Positions 43,633 to 53,100 of a stretch of 64,000 nucleotides of DNA are shown one piece after another; position 1 is the stretch's first letter; each line of letters opens with the position of its first letter. The stretch comes from Ruminococcus sp. Its GTDB lineage: Bacteria; Bacillota; Clostridia; Oscillospirales; Acutalibacteraceae. The position numbers and the translations under genes are program-made. The stretch covers positions 54,212 through 118,211 of the forward strand of contig JAFTGL010000015.1 in assembly GCA_017457955.1 (NCBI GenBank), in the 5' to 3' direction. The notes under the pieces were generated by a model. That model was not told the DNA's origin. It saw nothing but the letters and a program-made list of their open reading frames with translations, and ran no database searches.

Positions 43633-44678
43633 GAGAAAATATAGAAAATGCCATTGCAAATATTGATGAAAAATATATCACGGAAGCGTTAGATCGGATG
43701 GACATAAAGCCCGCACAGCACAAGGCAAGAAGAATTGTGCTGAAAACAGCAGCGATAGCTGCCGCTGTACTGATAATTTTTTTCGGCAGTCTGACCGTTG
43801 CGGTAGGAGCGGGCAGTCTCCCCGCGTACAAGCTGATGCGCTCGATTGACCCGGCAGTAGCGGAAAAGCTTACCCCTGTCAACGAATCCTGCGTGGATAA
43901 CGGTATCTGCATGACCGTAGAGGGAATCAATGTTGATGGCGGCTCGGCAGAGATATGCGTGTCACTGACGGATTTGGAGGGTGACAGGATTGACGAAACC
44001 ACCGATCTGTTCGACAGCTACAGTATCCGTTCGACCGCCGAAGGCGCATACGGCTGTGCGTTCCTCGACTTTGACCAAGAAACCAAAACCGCGACCTATA
44101 TGATATATATCGATCAGGATACGCCCATCAATGGTGATAAGTTGAATTTCTCCGTCAGTCAGCTATTGACAGGGAAGAAGGACGGTCATTACCGTTTATC
44201 TGAGATCGGAAGCGATATTCCCACGGTACAGCCGACAAAGACCGCCGGAACCGTCAACACACGCGGCAGCAGTCTGGGCGAGAAGTACAGTGACTGGGAT
44301 TGGGACGAGTGGGATTGGTATGAAAAAGAAGTCAAGCTGCTCGATCCCGATCCTGAGCAGAGTTTCTCCCCAACTGACGGTGTGATAATCACGGCATGGG
44401 GCTGGGTGGACGGTCATCTGCATGTGCAGGCGCTTTATGACGATATCTTTCACCTTGATAATCATGGCTATGTCTATTTCGAAAGTGATGAAACGCTCAA
44501 TCCCGATTTCGACATTTCCTTCTGGGATGAGGAGCAGGTGAACAGTTACGAGGAATATGTTTTTGAGGACATTATGCCTCAGGATTTGGAGAGCGGCAGC
44601 TTTTGGGGGCGCTTCGTCACCACCCCGCCCGACGGACATATTTGCGGCGACTGGCATGTGTCGTGTGTTATAAAGTAA
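43629..44678 (+). CDS. Putative membrane-bound anti-sigma factor
   Basis: A 349-residue protein with a short cytoplasmic N-terminus (about 1-38, able to bind a sigma factor), one membrane segment (LKTAAIAAAVLIIFFGSLTVAVGAG) and a large extracytoplasmic domain. It resembles DUF4179-type anti-sigma proteins with an N-terminal YKLMRSIDPAVAEKL segment after the membrane. The outer part is acidic, with a WDWDEWDW stretch. It overlaps the ECF sigma gene, from which the role is inferred. Confidence 0.75.
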   Translation: MRENIENAIANIDEKYITEALDRMDIKPAQHKARRIVLKTAAIAAAVLIIFFGSLTVAVGAGSLPAYKLMRSIDPAVAEKLTPVNESCVDNGICMTVEGINVDGGSAEICVSLTDLEGDRIDETTDLFDSYSIRSTAEGAYGCAFLDFDQETKTATYMIYIDQDTPINGDKLNFSVSQLLTGKKDGHYRLSEIGSDIPTVQPTKTAGTVNTRGSSLGEKYSDWDWDEWDWYEKEVKLLDPDPEQSFSPTDGVIITAWGWVDGHLHVQALYDDIFHLDNHGYVYFESDETLNPDFDISFWDEEQVNSYEEYVFEDIMPQDLESGSFWGRFVTTPPDGHICGDWHVSCVIK

Positions 44679-44691
44679 AGATGGATATGAA

Positions 44692-44719
44692 AACTGCCGT
44701 CCGTAAGGGCGGCAGTTCT
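44692..44719. terminator. Terminator between convergent genes
   Basis: AACTGCCGTCC and GGGCGGCAGTT form a stem around GTAA. The T run is better on the minus strand (TTTTCAT), so it may serve the radical SAM gene as well. Confidence 0.75.
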
Positions 44720-44728
44720 GCTGTGTAT

Positions 44729-45598
44729 TTAATGGTCGTGATAGTCCCACTTTGTGACGTATTTTTTATCCGCTGAGGATAATTCTTGTGCGAAGCCGTC
44801 CAGCTCTAATTCATACAGCTTGTCGAGGACTTTCCGGTACTCGCGCTTGGTCAGGCTGCGGTTGATATCGGGATAATCCTCTGCTCTGCCTGCGGGCATA
44901 TACTGCGCCATCAGGCTGACGGGGACACGTGTGTCCCATTTCTTTTTGATGATCTCCAAAACCTCCGTACTGTTTTTGACATGGGAGGGGAGAACGAGGT
45001 GGCGGATAATGACGCCGCGTTTCATGACGCCGTTTTCGATGACGCAGTCAGGACACTGACGTATCATTTCGTCGATCGCCGCCGTCGCGGTCTCAACATA
45101 GTCGGGGCAATTCGACAGGCGTTTCGCGAGCGCGTCGTCGCTGTATTTGAAGTCGGGGAGATAGACGCTGATGATACCGTCGAGCTTTTTGAGCGTCTCT
45201 AAGGAATCGTAACCCGAGCTGTTCCAGACGAGAGGGACTTGCGGGCGATAATGTTCAAGGCTTTCGAGAATCGCGTCAACATAGTGGGACGGGGTGACAA
45301 ATTCGATGTTCTCCGCACCCATCGCTTCAAGGCGTTTATACTCCTCGCTCAGCTGATACGGTGTGATGACCTTGCCCGTGTCGAGCGTGGAAATGTCGTA
45401 ATTCTGGCAGAAAACACATCTGAGATTGCATCCGCAGAAAAAGACGGTTCCCGCGCCGCCCTTGCCGCTGATCGGCGGTTCTTCGTCAAAATGCAGCGCG
45501 GCTCTGGCAATCTTCGGCAGATTCCCGACGCCGCAGAAGCCGAAACGGTTCTCGCCTCTGTCAACACGGCAGTTGCGGGGACACTGCTGACAAATCAT
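44729..45598 (-). CDS. Radical SAM protein, PflX-like
   Basis: A 289-residue radical SAM enzyme of the COG1313 type (often labelled putative pyruvate formate-lyase activating enzyme). It begins with a Cys-rich segment (CQQCPRNC, GFCGVG), then the cluster motif CGCNLRCVFCQN. The substrate is unknown and it is not an ordinary PflA. The ATG at 45598 fits GGAGG 7 bases upstream; two more upstream residues are possible. It carries a GGACACGTGTGTCC palindrome in the coding region. Confidence 0.85.
   Translation of the reverse strand: MICQQCPRNCRVDRGENRFGFCGVGNLPKIARAALHFDEEPPISGKGGAGTVFFCGCNLRCVFCQNYDISTLDTGKVITPYQLSEEYKRLEAMGAENIEFVTPSHYVDAILESLEHYRPQVPLVWNSSGYDSLETLKKLDGIISVYLPDFKYSDDALAKRLSNCPDYVETATAAIDEMIRQCPDCVIENGVMKRGVIIRHLVLPSHVKNSTEVLEIIKKKWDTRVPVSLMAQYMPAGRAEDYPDINRSLTKREYRKVLDKLYELELDGFAQELSSADKKYVTKWDYHDH
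44925..44938. repeat. GGACACGTGTGTCC site inside the radical SAM gene
   Basis: It is the exact reverse complement of the site at 1132-1145 and is one of three such sites in the window. In the minus-strand reading it encodes part of KWDTRVPVS. Confidence 0.6.
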
Positions 45599-45651
45599 AA
45601 GCACACCTCCTTTTGAGCTGTGCTTATCTTACCATATTCTGTTTCAAAAAG

Positions 45652-45879
45652 CTATACCTCAAAATCGTACAAGAAATCTTCTATCATCTGTTCCATGTGG
45701 GACAGCTCCGGCTTTTCATTATTGAATTTCTCGATAAGCCATAGCATTTTTTCTTTGTCGGTTGAGATATCCTCGATTTGACTGATGATTTGGTTTTGTT
45801 CGGCTGCTTCGATACCGTAAGCCGTATATTCGCTGAATTCTTCTGCTGTTTTTCTTTGGGTGAGTAACCGAAAGTGCAC
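45652..45879 (-). CDS. Small conserved protein (DUF6514-like)
   Basis: A 75-residue protein starting with GTG. The C-terminal half DISTDKEKMLWLIEKFNN and ELSHMEQMIEDFL matches the small DUF6514 proteins of clostridia as I remember them; the function is unknown. The ribosome binding site (GGCGGTG) is weak. It lies alone between two minus/plus genes. Confidence 0.65.
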   Translation of the reverse strand: MHFRLLTQRKTAEEFSEYTAYGIEAAEQNQIISQIEDISTDKEKMLWLIEKFNNEKPELSHMEQMIEDFLYDFEV

Positions 45880-46201
45880 GATACACCGCCTGTTTTTGTG
45901 ATGTAAAATACCTTATATGTGAAATTATATCACCAAATTTGGGCATGTTCAAGTTTTTCTACAAAAGTGTAATGAACGTTACAGAAATCGACATTGTCAG
46001 CGCAAAAACGTAACAAAAAATGACATAAACCGCTTGCATATACGCGGAATATGTGATATGATGGGTTTCTTGAAACATTAAACGCCGCCGCGTGTTCCTT
46101 TTTTTGCGGCAATATAAAGTTCTGTTAAAAAAGAAAATGTATAGCAATTTTGTGCGCGGCGTGATATGATAATCTTATTAATATGATATAGGTATACATA
46201 T
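45880..46201. other. AT-rich intergenic region upstream of the ABC exporter
   Basis: About 320 bases with no convincing gene or RNA. It has TATAAT-like stretches near 46160-46190 (GATATGATAATC, TTAATATGATATAGG) that could drive the exporter operon, but no clear -35. Confidence 0.45.
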
Positions 46202-47218
46202 ATGGATAACATGATCTACGTAGAAAATCTGCGAAAAGAATTCAAAAAAATCATTAAGGAGCCGGGGATCAAAGGCTCTGTCAAAGCCCTGTTCAAGCCG
46301 AAGAAGGAGATCGTCAAGGCGGTCGACGGCATTTCGTTCGAGGTGCCGAGGGGGGAGATCCTCGGATTCATCGGGCCGAACGGCGCGGGAAAAAGCACGG
46401 TCATCAAAATGCTGACGGGTATTCTCATGCCGACCTCGGGAACTTGCCTGATCAACGGCAAAAATCCGCAGGCTGACCGCAAGAACTATGTGCGCGAGAT
46501 CGGCGTCGTGTTCGGACAGCGTACTCAGCTCTGGTGGGACTTGGCGCTTAGGGAGACTTACGCGGTTCTCAAGGAGATCTATCAGGTGCCGGATGAGCAG
46601 TACAAAAAGCGTATGGATTTCCTGAATGAAGTGCTGGAGCTGGACAGCTTTATCACCAGCCCTGTGCGTACCCTGTCGCTCGGACAGCGCATGCGCGCCG
46701 ATATCGCGGCGTCGCTCCTGCACTCGCCGAAGGTGCTGTTTTTAGACGAGCCGACCATCGGTCTTGACGTTGTGGTCAAGGAAAATATCCGCAACGCCAT
46801 CAAAAAGATCAATGAGGAAGAGGGGACGACCGTCATCCTCACGACCCACGACCTTGCCGACATTGAGCTGCTGTGCGAGCGGATCGTGATGATCGACAAG
46901 GGCAAAAAAGTCTTTGACGGCGGTCTCACGGAGCTCAAGCACAATTTCGGCGACATCCGTACGCTGGAATTTGAACTGGCCGGCGCGCCGGATTTTCAAT
47001 TACTTGACTTTGACCGTCATTTCAAGGCGGCGGAAAATGATATCAGAGCAGAGCTTGACGGCAATATGGTGCGCGTTCGCTTTGATACCGCAAAGGTCAG
47101 CGTAGAGGAGATCATTTCCTATACGCTTCAAACTGTCCACGTCAAGGATCTGAATATCAAGGATGTTGAGATCGAGGAGATCATCAAACAGCTTTACCGC
47201 CGTGAGGTGAGCTTATGA
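46202..47218 (+). CDS. ABC-2 type exporter, ATP-binding subunit
   Basis: A 338-residue ATPase. Walker A is GPNGAGKST (near 61), the signature is LSLGQRMRAD, Walker B LLHSPKVLFLDEP, and the H-loop TTHD. The N-terminal KKIIKEPGIKGSVKALF extension and a C-terminal domain of about 90 residues match the COG4586 class. It pairs with two COG4587/COG3694-like permeases that follow; substrates of this trio are not established. The last codons overlap the next gene. Confidence 0.9.
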   Translation: MDNMIYVENLRKEFKKIIKEPGIKGSVKALFKPKKEIVKAVDGISFEVPRGEILGFIGPNGAGKSTVIKMLTGILMPTSGTCLINGKNPQADRKNYVREIGVVFGQRTQLWWDLALRETYAVLKEIYQVPDEQYKKRMDFLNEVLELDSFITSPVRTLSLGQRMRADIAASLLHSPKVLFLDEPTIGLDVVVKENIRNAIKKINEEEGTTVILTTHDLADIELLCERIVMIDKGKKVFDGGLTELKHNFGDIRTLEFELAGAPDFQLLDFDRHFKAAENDIRAELDGNMVRVRFDTAKVSVEEIISYTLQTVHVKDLNIKDVEIEEIIKQLYRREVSL

Positions 47219-48042
47219 GCAGAGTGAAACGCTTTTTCCGCACCTACAAGCCGTTTACCCGCGCGGGCATGCAGGAGCTGATCGCCTACCGCGCGAATTT
47301 CATCTGCTTTCTGATCGGCGAGATCATGTCGGCATTTATCATGTATTTTGTCTGGAAAGCGGTATTCCTCAGCACCGACAGTGAGACCTTCATGGGCTTT
47401 ACGATGGAGGATATGGTGGTGTACCTGTTCATCACCTTTCTGACGGGCTATCTGACCTACTCCGACGGCGCGTTCTCGGTCGGCGAAGAGATCGTCGACG
47501 GCTCGATCGCCATGCGCATGATAAAGCCCTGTTCCTTTGAGATGTGCTTTCTCTTTCAAGAGCTCGGCAACCGTATCATTTCTGTAGCGATGATATTTGT
47601 GCCGATCGTAGCGGGCGTGGAGATCTACCGCTATGCCGTCAGCGGCATGTTCCGTCTGCAGATCGGTTTTTTCCTATTATATATTGTCAGCCTTTTGATC
47701 GCGTATATGATCTCGTTCTATTTTAACGTATGCTACGGCTTTATGGCGTTCTTCTTCAAGAATCTGTGGGGAACGACGCTGATCAAGGAGACGGTCGTCG
47801 GCTTTTTGTCAGGCGCGGTTATCCCGCTGGCGTTCCTGCCGTCGGGTCTGGCGGCTGTGCTGAACTTTTTGCCGTTCGCGTCGCTGTCGTATACGCCTGT
47901 GATGATCTATATGGGGATGTACAGCTACGGCGAGATCGCGTGGCGGATCGGCCTGCAGCTGTTCTGGCTTTTGGTGATGTACGGCGTGTCGAAGCTCGTG
48001 TGGCGCAGCGCCGTGAAGCACCTTGCCGTGCAGGGAGGTTAG
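47215..48042 (+). CDS. ABC-2 family permease subunit
   Basis: A 275-residue membrane protein with six predicted segments. The first is FICFLIGEIMSAFIMYFVWKA and a late one is LIKETVVGFLSGAVIPLAFLP, the pattern of the uncharacterised ABC-2 permeases that accompany COG4586 ATPases. It overlaps the ATPase gene by 4 bases (ATGA). Confidence 0.85.
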   Translation: MSRVKRFFRTYKPFTRAGMQELIAYRANFICFLIGEIMSAFIMYFVWKAVFLSTDSETFMGFTMEDMVVYLFITFLTGYLTYSDGAFSVGEEIVDGSIAMRMIKPCSFEMCFLFQELGNRIISVAMIFVPIVAGVEIYRYAVSGMFRLQIGFFLLYIVSLLIAYMISFYFNVCYGFMAFFFKNLWGTTLIKETVVGFLSGAVIPLAFLPSGLAAVLNFLPFASLSYTPVMIYMGMYSYGEIAWRIGLQLFWLLVMYGVSKLVWRSAVKHLAVQGG

Positions 48043-48045
48043 GAT

Positions 48046-48837
48046 ATGATGAGATATATTCGGCTCCACCGCATTTTCATCGCCCAGTATCTGAAAAAGC
48101 TGATGGAGTATAAGACCGATTTCCTGCTCGGGGCGATAGGGCTTTTGCTGACGCAGATTTTGCAGATCGCGTTTTTGGGGATCGTTTTCAGTCAGATCCC
48201 CGCGCTGATCGGCTGGAGCTTTGCGGAGGTATTATTCATCTACGGCTTCTCGCTGATCGCGAAGTTCCTCGACCACCTCTTTACCGATAACCTGTGGATG
48301 GTCGGATACCGTATCATCCGCAAGGGCGAGTTCGACAAATATCTGACCCGCCCGATCAACACGCTGTACCATGTGATCGCGGAGAACTTCTGCGTGGACG
48401 CTTTCGGCGAGGCGCTGACTTGTATTCTGTTGCTCCTTTATTCGATTCCTCAGCTGAATATGCCGTTTCACTGGTATACGATACCGCTGCTGCTGGTGGT
48501 CATCGTGTTCGCGACGCTGATCTACAGCTCGCTGAAGATCATTACCGCGGCGATCTCCTTCTGGACGAAGGCGAGCGGTCACATCACGCACATGCTGTAT
48601 ATGACCAACGACTTTTCGAAATATCCCGTATCTATTTACAATAAGGCGGTGCAGACGGTGATCACTTACGTGATACCCTTCGCCTTCACCGCGTATTATC
48701 CCGCGAGCTACTTCCTCACGGGCAAAGATCCGCTGTTCTGCATCGGCGGCACGGTGATCGCGGGCACGGTGCTGTTCGCGCTGGCGCTGTTTGTGTGGAA
48801 CCGCGGGCTGAAAGCCTATGAGTCGGCGGGGTCTTAA
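48046..48837 (+). CDS. ABC-2 family permease subunit
   Basis: A 263-residue membrane protein with about six segments (LLGAIGLLLTQILQIAFLGIVFSQ, ILLLLYSIPQ, and a C-terminal VIAGTVLFALALFVWNRGLKAYES). It forms a heterodimeric permease with the preceding protein. It starts 3 bases after it, preceded by GGAGG. Confidence 0.85.
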   Translation: MMRYIRLHRIFIAQYLKKLMEYKTDFLLGAIGLLLTQILQIAFLGIVFSQIPALIGWSFAEVLFIYGFSLIAKFLDHLFTDNLWMVGYRIIRKGEFDKYLTRPINTLYHVIAENFCVDAFGEALTCILLLLYSIPQLNMPFHWYTIPLLLVVIVFATLIYSSLKIITAAISFWTKASGHITHMLYMTNDFSKYPVSIYNKAVQTVITYVIPFAFTAYYPASYFLTGKDPLFCIGGTVIAGTVLFALALFVWNRGLKAYESAGS

Positions 48838-48858
48838 GACGTTGATGGGAGGATTCAT

Positions 48859-49950
48859 ATGAAGAATCCGTTTTTGTCCGTATCGGACATTGATAAAACC
48901 GAATACCTGAGCGCGAGATGTTCGCTGAACCGCGCGGTTCTCGCGAAACTCCCTTTGTACGGGATCGAGGACGGGATCGAGGGGATGACCTTCAAGGATA
49001 TCTTTTCGACGCCGGCGATCGTCGCGGATATCCGCAGGGCGGCAAAGCGCTTCAATATCGACCTGTCCCGCATGCCCGACGGCGATCTGCCGAAGATTTT
49101 GTCACAGGGGCTTGTATCAAATGACGCACGTCTCAGACAGATGGCTGAGCGGGTCGCGAAGAAGTTCGGCTATCGTCTCGGTCTGCTGTTCCTGACGCTT
49201 AAAACCGCTTTGCTCGAGAACAGGGCGGCGCGCGACGACTGGGACGATTTCTGCTGGCAGTACTGGCAGGAGCTGAATACGGTCATCCTGACGGGAGGAT
49301 TGGCGAGCTCCATGCTCGGTAGACGCTTCAAGGAGTATATCCATTCCGTATTTGATCTGGCAGGGGTGAAGCCCTATGATATCAGACTGTTTGAAAACGG
49401 CAGATACCTCGGCGTGATGGGGCTTGCGCAAAGACTGATGGAAGATGACACCTCGGCACTGGTGCTGGATATGGGGCATACGGGCACCAAACGCGCTCTC
49501 GTCCGCAAGGGAACGGGGGAGATAGCGGGCTTTACGCCGATGGACAGCCTGCCCTCGCTGTATATGCAAAGCAGATTTGACAGCGAGGACGACAAGCGCA
49601 GGATGGCGTTCGCTCTGCACAAATATATGGTGAATGTGATCGTATCATCCTACAGAGAGCTTTCTCAGAGCGAGGAGCTCAGCGACGTTATCCCCATCAG
49701 TATCGCCAATTATACGCACAACGGAATCCTGAACAGCGTACGCGGCGGCTATGCAAAGCTCTGCTGTATCGGCGCGGATTACGCACGGGTGCTGGAGGAT
49801 GATCTCTCGGGCGAGCTGCACAGGGATATCAAGGTGAGGCTGGTGCACGACAGCACCGCGTCGGCGCTGTATTTCTCCGATATGGACAGCGCGGTGTGCA
49901 TCACGCTGGGCACCGGCTTCGGAGTTGGCTTCCCCGAGATACATATATAA
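48859..49950 (+). CDS. Orphan ASKHA-like protein
   Basis: A 363-residue protein with signs of an actin/hexokinase-fold ATPase: a phosphate-1-like motif VLDMGHTGTKRALV (about 201-214) and a phosphate-2/adenosine-like ITLGTGFGVGFPE near the C-terminus, with VHDSTASALY before it. An N-terminal helical region of about 120 residues is of unknown family. It has features of ROK-like sugar kinases but lacks their zinc-binding motif. It starts 22 bases after the ABC operon and may belong to it. Confidence 0.65.
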   Translation: MKNPFLSVSDIDKTEYLSARCSLNRAVLAKLPLYGIEDGIEGMTFKDIFSTPAIVADIRRAAKRFNIDLSRMPDGDLPKILSQGLVSNDARLRQMAERVAKKFGYRLGLLFLTLKTALLENRAARDDWDDFCWQYWQELNTVILTGGLASSMLGRRFKEYIHSVFDLAGVKPYDIRLFENGRYLGVMGLAQRLMEDDTSALVLDMGHTGTKRALVRKGTGEIAGFTPMDSLPSLYMQSRFDSEDDKRRMAFALHKYMVNVIVSSYRELSQSEELSDVIPISIANYTHNGILNSVRGGYAKLCCIGADYARVLEDDLSGELHRDIKVRLVHDSTASALYFSDMDSAVCITLGTGFGVGFPEIHI

Positions 49951-49969
49951 ATGAAGAAATTTTACCGTT

Positions 49970-50006
49970 AACAGGCCGTCGGAAAATGACGGTCTGTTAT
50001 TTTTTG
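49970..50006 (+). terminator. Terminator after the ASKHA-like gene
   Basis: AACAGGCCGTC and GACGGTCTGTT form an 11-bp stem around GGAAAAT, followed by ATTTTTTG. Confidence 0.9.
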
Positions 50007-50113
50007 TGCAAAAAAATTATTGCATTGTCAATATCAACAAATTATCGACAAAAAGATTGTGCAAAACAGCATCGTGAAATCGTGACTTTTTCATTTATTT
50101 ATTTTTGAGGTTA

Positions 50114-50122
50114 TGATATAAT
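50114..50122 (+). promoter_or_regulatory. Extended -10 promoter for the pullulanase gene
   Basis: TGATATAAT (extended -10) lies about 74 bases upstream of the ATG. No good -35 is seen. A sequence loosely like a CcpA cre site (TGTATACCGTTTCA, 50149-50162) is downstream, with two mismatches to the consensus. Confidence 0.5.
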
Positions 50123-50195
50123 GAATTTAATTGGAATAGTATGCGCATTGTATACCGTTTCATAAGTACGTATTTCTTTATAAGGAGAGGATTAC

Positions 50196-53100
50196 ATGAA
50201 AATTCGTAGGATTATCTCCGTAGTTCTGGCAGTACTGATGCTGTCTTCGCTGTTCACCGTAGCGGCTTCCGCCGCTGACGCTGATCTCGCAGGCACCGGC
50301 TACGCTAACCAGAGCTATCTTGAGACCTATGCCGCACAGGCGGCTAAGGAGTCCGGACTCGGCTATACCTATACGCCGACCGCCACTACCTTCAAGGTGT
50401 GGGCTCCCGAAGCTACCTCTGTGATGGTAAAGATGTTTACCACCGGTACTGACGCTGAGTCGGGCGCTGCCGTTCTCGGCACCTATGCTATGACCTACAA
50501 CAGCACCACCGGCATCTGGTCGCTCACCAAATCCGGCGACCTCAAGAACACCTATTACACCTATCTCGTAACGCGCAACGGCGTTGTCAGCGAGACTGTT
50601 GACCCGTATGCCAAGGCTGTCGGCGCGAACGGCAACCGTTCCATGGTCTGCGACCTTGACTCCACCGACCCCGCAGGCTGGGACAGTGACGAACATGTGC
50701 TGTTCGACAACCCCGGCGAAGCGGTCGTATGGGAGATCCACGTCCGTGATTTCTCCATCGACGTTTCTTCCGGCGTCAGCGAAGCGAACCGCGGTAAATA
50801 CCTTGCGTTCACCGAGGGCAACACCACCGTGAACGGCGAAGGCAAGATCGCTACCTGCGTTGACTATCTGGTCGAGCACAACGTAAACTGCGTACAGCTG
50901 ATGCCTGTCGAGGACTTCGCGTCCATCGATGAGACCGATGACGCTGTCAGACGCAACTGGGGTTATGATCCCAAGAACTACAACGTTCCCGACGGCTCCT
51001 ATTCCTCCGATCCTTATGACGGCAACACCCGTATCAAGGAATTCAAGATGCTGGTTCAGGCGCTGCATGACCGCGGTATCGCCGTTGTGATGGACGTCGT
51101 TTACAACCACACCTTCGTCCGCGAGGGTTCTCCGTTCTCCAAGACCGTTCCGAAGTATTTCTATCGTATGTCCAATATGAACAACAATACTTATTACAAC
51201 GGCTCGGGTCTGGGTAACGTTCTGTCCACCGAAAAGGCGATGACCCGTCAGTACATCCAGGATTCTCTGCTGTACTGGGTCAACGAGTATCACGTCGATG
51301 GTTTCCGTTTCGACCTGATGGGCTGCTTCGATACCGCCTCTGTCAAGGCGTGGAGAACTGCTCTGAATGCTGTTGACTCCCGTATCATGATGTACGGCGA
51401 GCCCTGGGCAGGCAGCTCCGACGTCGGTATCTCCAATGCGGTTTCCAAGTCCAACATCGCTTCTCTCACCGGCGTAGGCGCTTTCAACGAGGGCTACTCC
51501 GACGCTTTGAAGGGCAGCCATGAGACCGCTACCGGTACAGGCTTCCTCAACGGCGGCTCCAACACCGAGATCCTGAAGGCTGCCGGCGGCACCGCTTCCG
51601 ATTTCAGCGGCGCTAAGCCCGGTCAGATGATCCAGTATACCGACAACCACGACAACTGGACGCTCTTCGATAAGATTCTTGCCGCGAACAAGACCTCCGG
51701 CTTCAAGACCGCGAAGGACGACGAAACTCTTTATAACACAAACAAGACTATTGTCAATAATCCCAGCGCTCAGGTGCTCGGTCAGATGAAGGTCGCTCTG
51801 ACTTCCTCCCTGACCTCTCAGGGTATCCCGTTCACCGTTGCGGGTACAGAATTCTGCCGCACTAAATACGGCGATCAGAACTCCTACCGTACACCCGACA
51901 GCATCAACGCGATCGACTGGAGCCGTGCTTCCACCTATTCCGCGATCGCCGATTACTATGCGGGTCTTGTTGCGATCCGCAAGGCTGTTTCCGCTTTCGG
52001 CGACAATACCGCTAACAGCGTTTCGACCATTTCCTCCAGCCCGACAGCTTGGCAGATCACCAATAGTAAGTCCGGCGAGTGGAACAAGGTCATCGTCGCG
52101 CTGAACAACTCCGCTTCCGCGAAGTCCATCAGCCTGTCCGGCTCATGGGTAGTTGTCGCGAACGGCACCAAGGCAGGCACCGCTTCTCTGGGCACCGCTT
52201 CCGGTTCTTACAATGTTCCGGCTTGGAGCAGCGTCGTTCTTGTCGACTCTTCCTCCTTCGGTAACTATACACAGCCCGCTTTAGGTACCGCCGCTCTGAC
52301 CGTTGAGCATTACACCCGCGACAGCGCTTCCGGCTCTTACACCAAGGCGCTGACCGAGACCGCGAAGTATAAGGAAGGTCAGACATGGCGCGCTTCGCAG
52401 AATCTTGCGATCCTGTTTGACCACACCCTTGACAAGACCGAGTCTACCGCTGCAGGCAACGCTGTCTTTGGTACCGCGACTGCAGGTCAGGACATCACTG
52501 TCAAGTATTATTACACCAGAAACATCGGTTCCGGTTACCTGACCGTTAATTTCCTCAACACCTCTACAAACGCGGCAGTCAAGACCCCGATGAAGTACCG
52601 TCTGAAGGACGGCGATAAGTTCTCTATCCCCGCTACCCGCGTACAGGGCTATGAGATCGATACCGCGAGGATCCCCGGCAAAACCATCGACACGTTTGAC
52701 GCTTCGAATCCCGCTACCTTCAACTTCTATTACAAGCCTCTGACCAACACCACCACCAAGGTCCACTACTACAATTCCAAGGGCTGGTCCTGGGTCAACT
52801 GCTACGCTTATGACGATCAGGGCAACGAGGCTCTCGGCGCATGGGCTAACCAGGGTAAGAGAGACGCTTCCAAGATGAACGACGATCCCGATGAGGCTGA
52901 CTCCAAGTGGCTGGTCGTTGACGTTCCCACCTCTGCTTGCTACGTCATGTTCCACAACACCAACGCAAACGCGCAGGTTCCCGATCAGGGCGAGCCCGGC
53001 TATGAGGTTGCAGGCGAGGCTTGGATCAAGGATAACGTCACCACCTTCAACTGCACGATCGTTACCTCTCATATCGACCTTGTGACCGGCGAGAAGCTCT

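Noticed and set aside
50149-50162. CcpA cre site upstream of the pullulanase
   Set aside because: Two mismatches to the consensus, and the location alone is not enough support.
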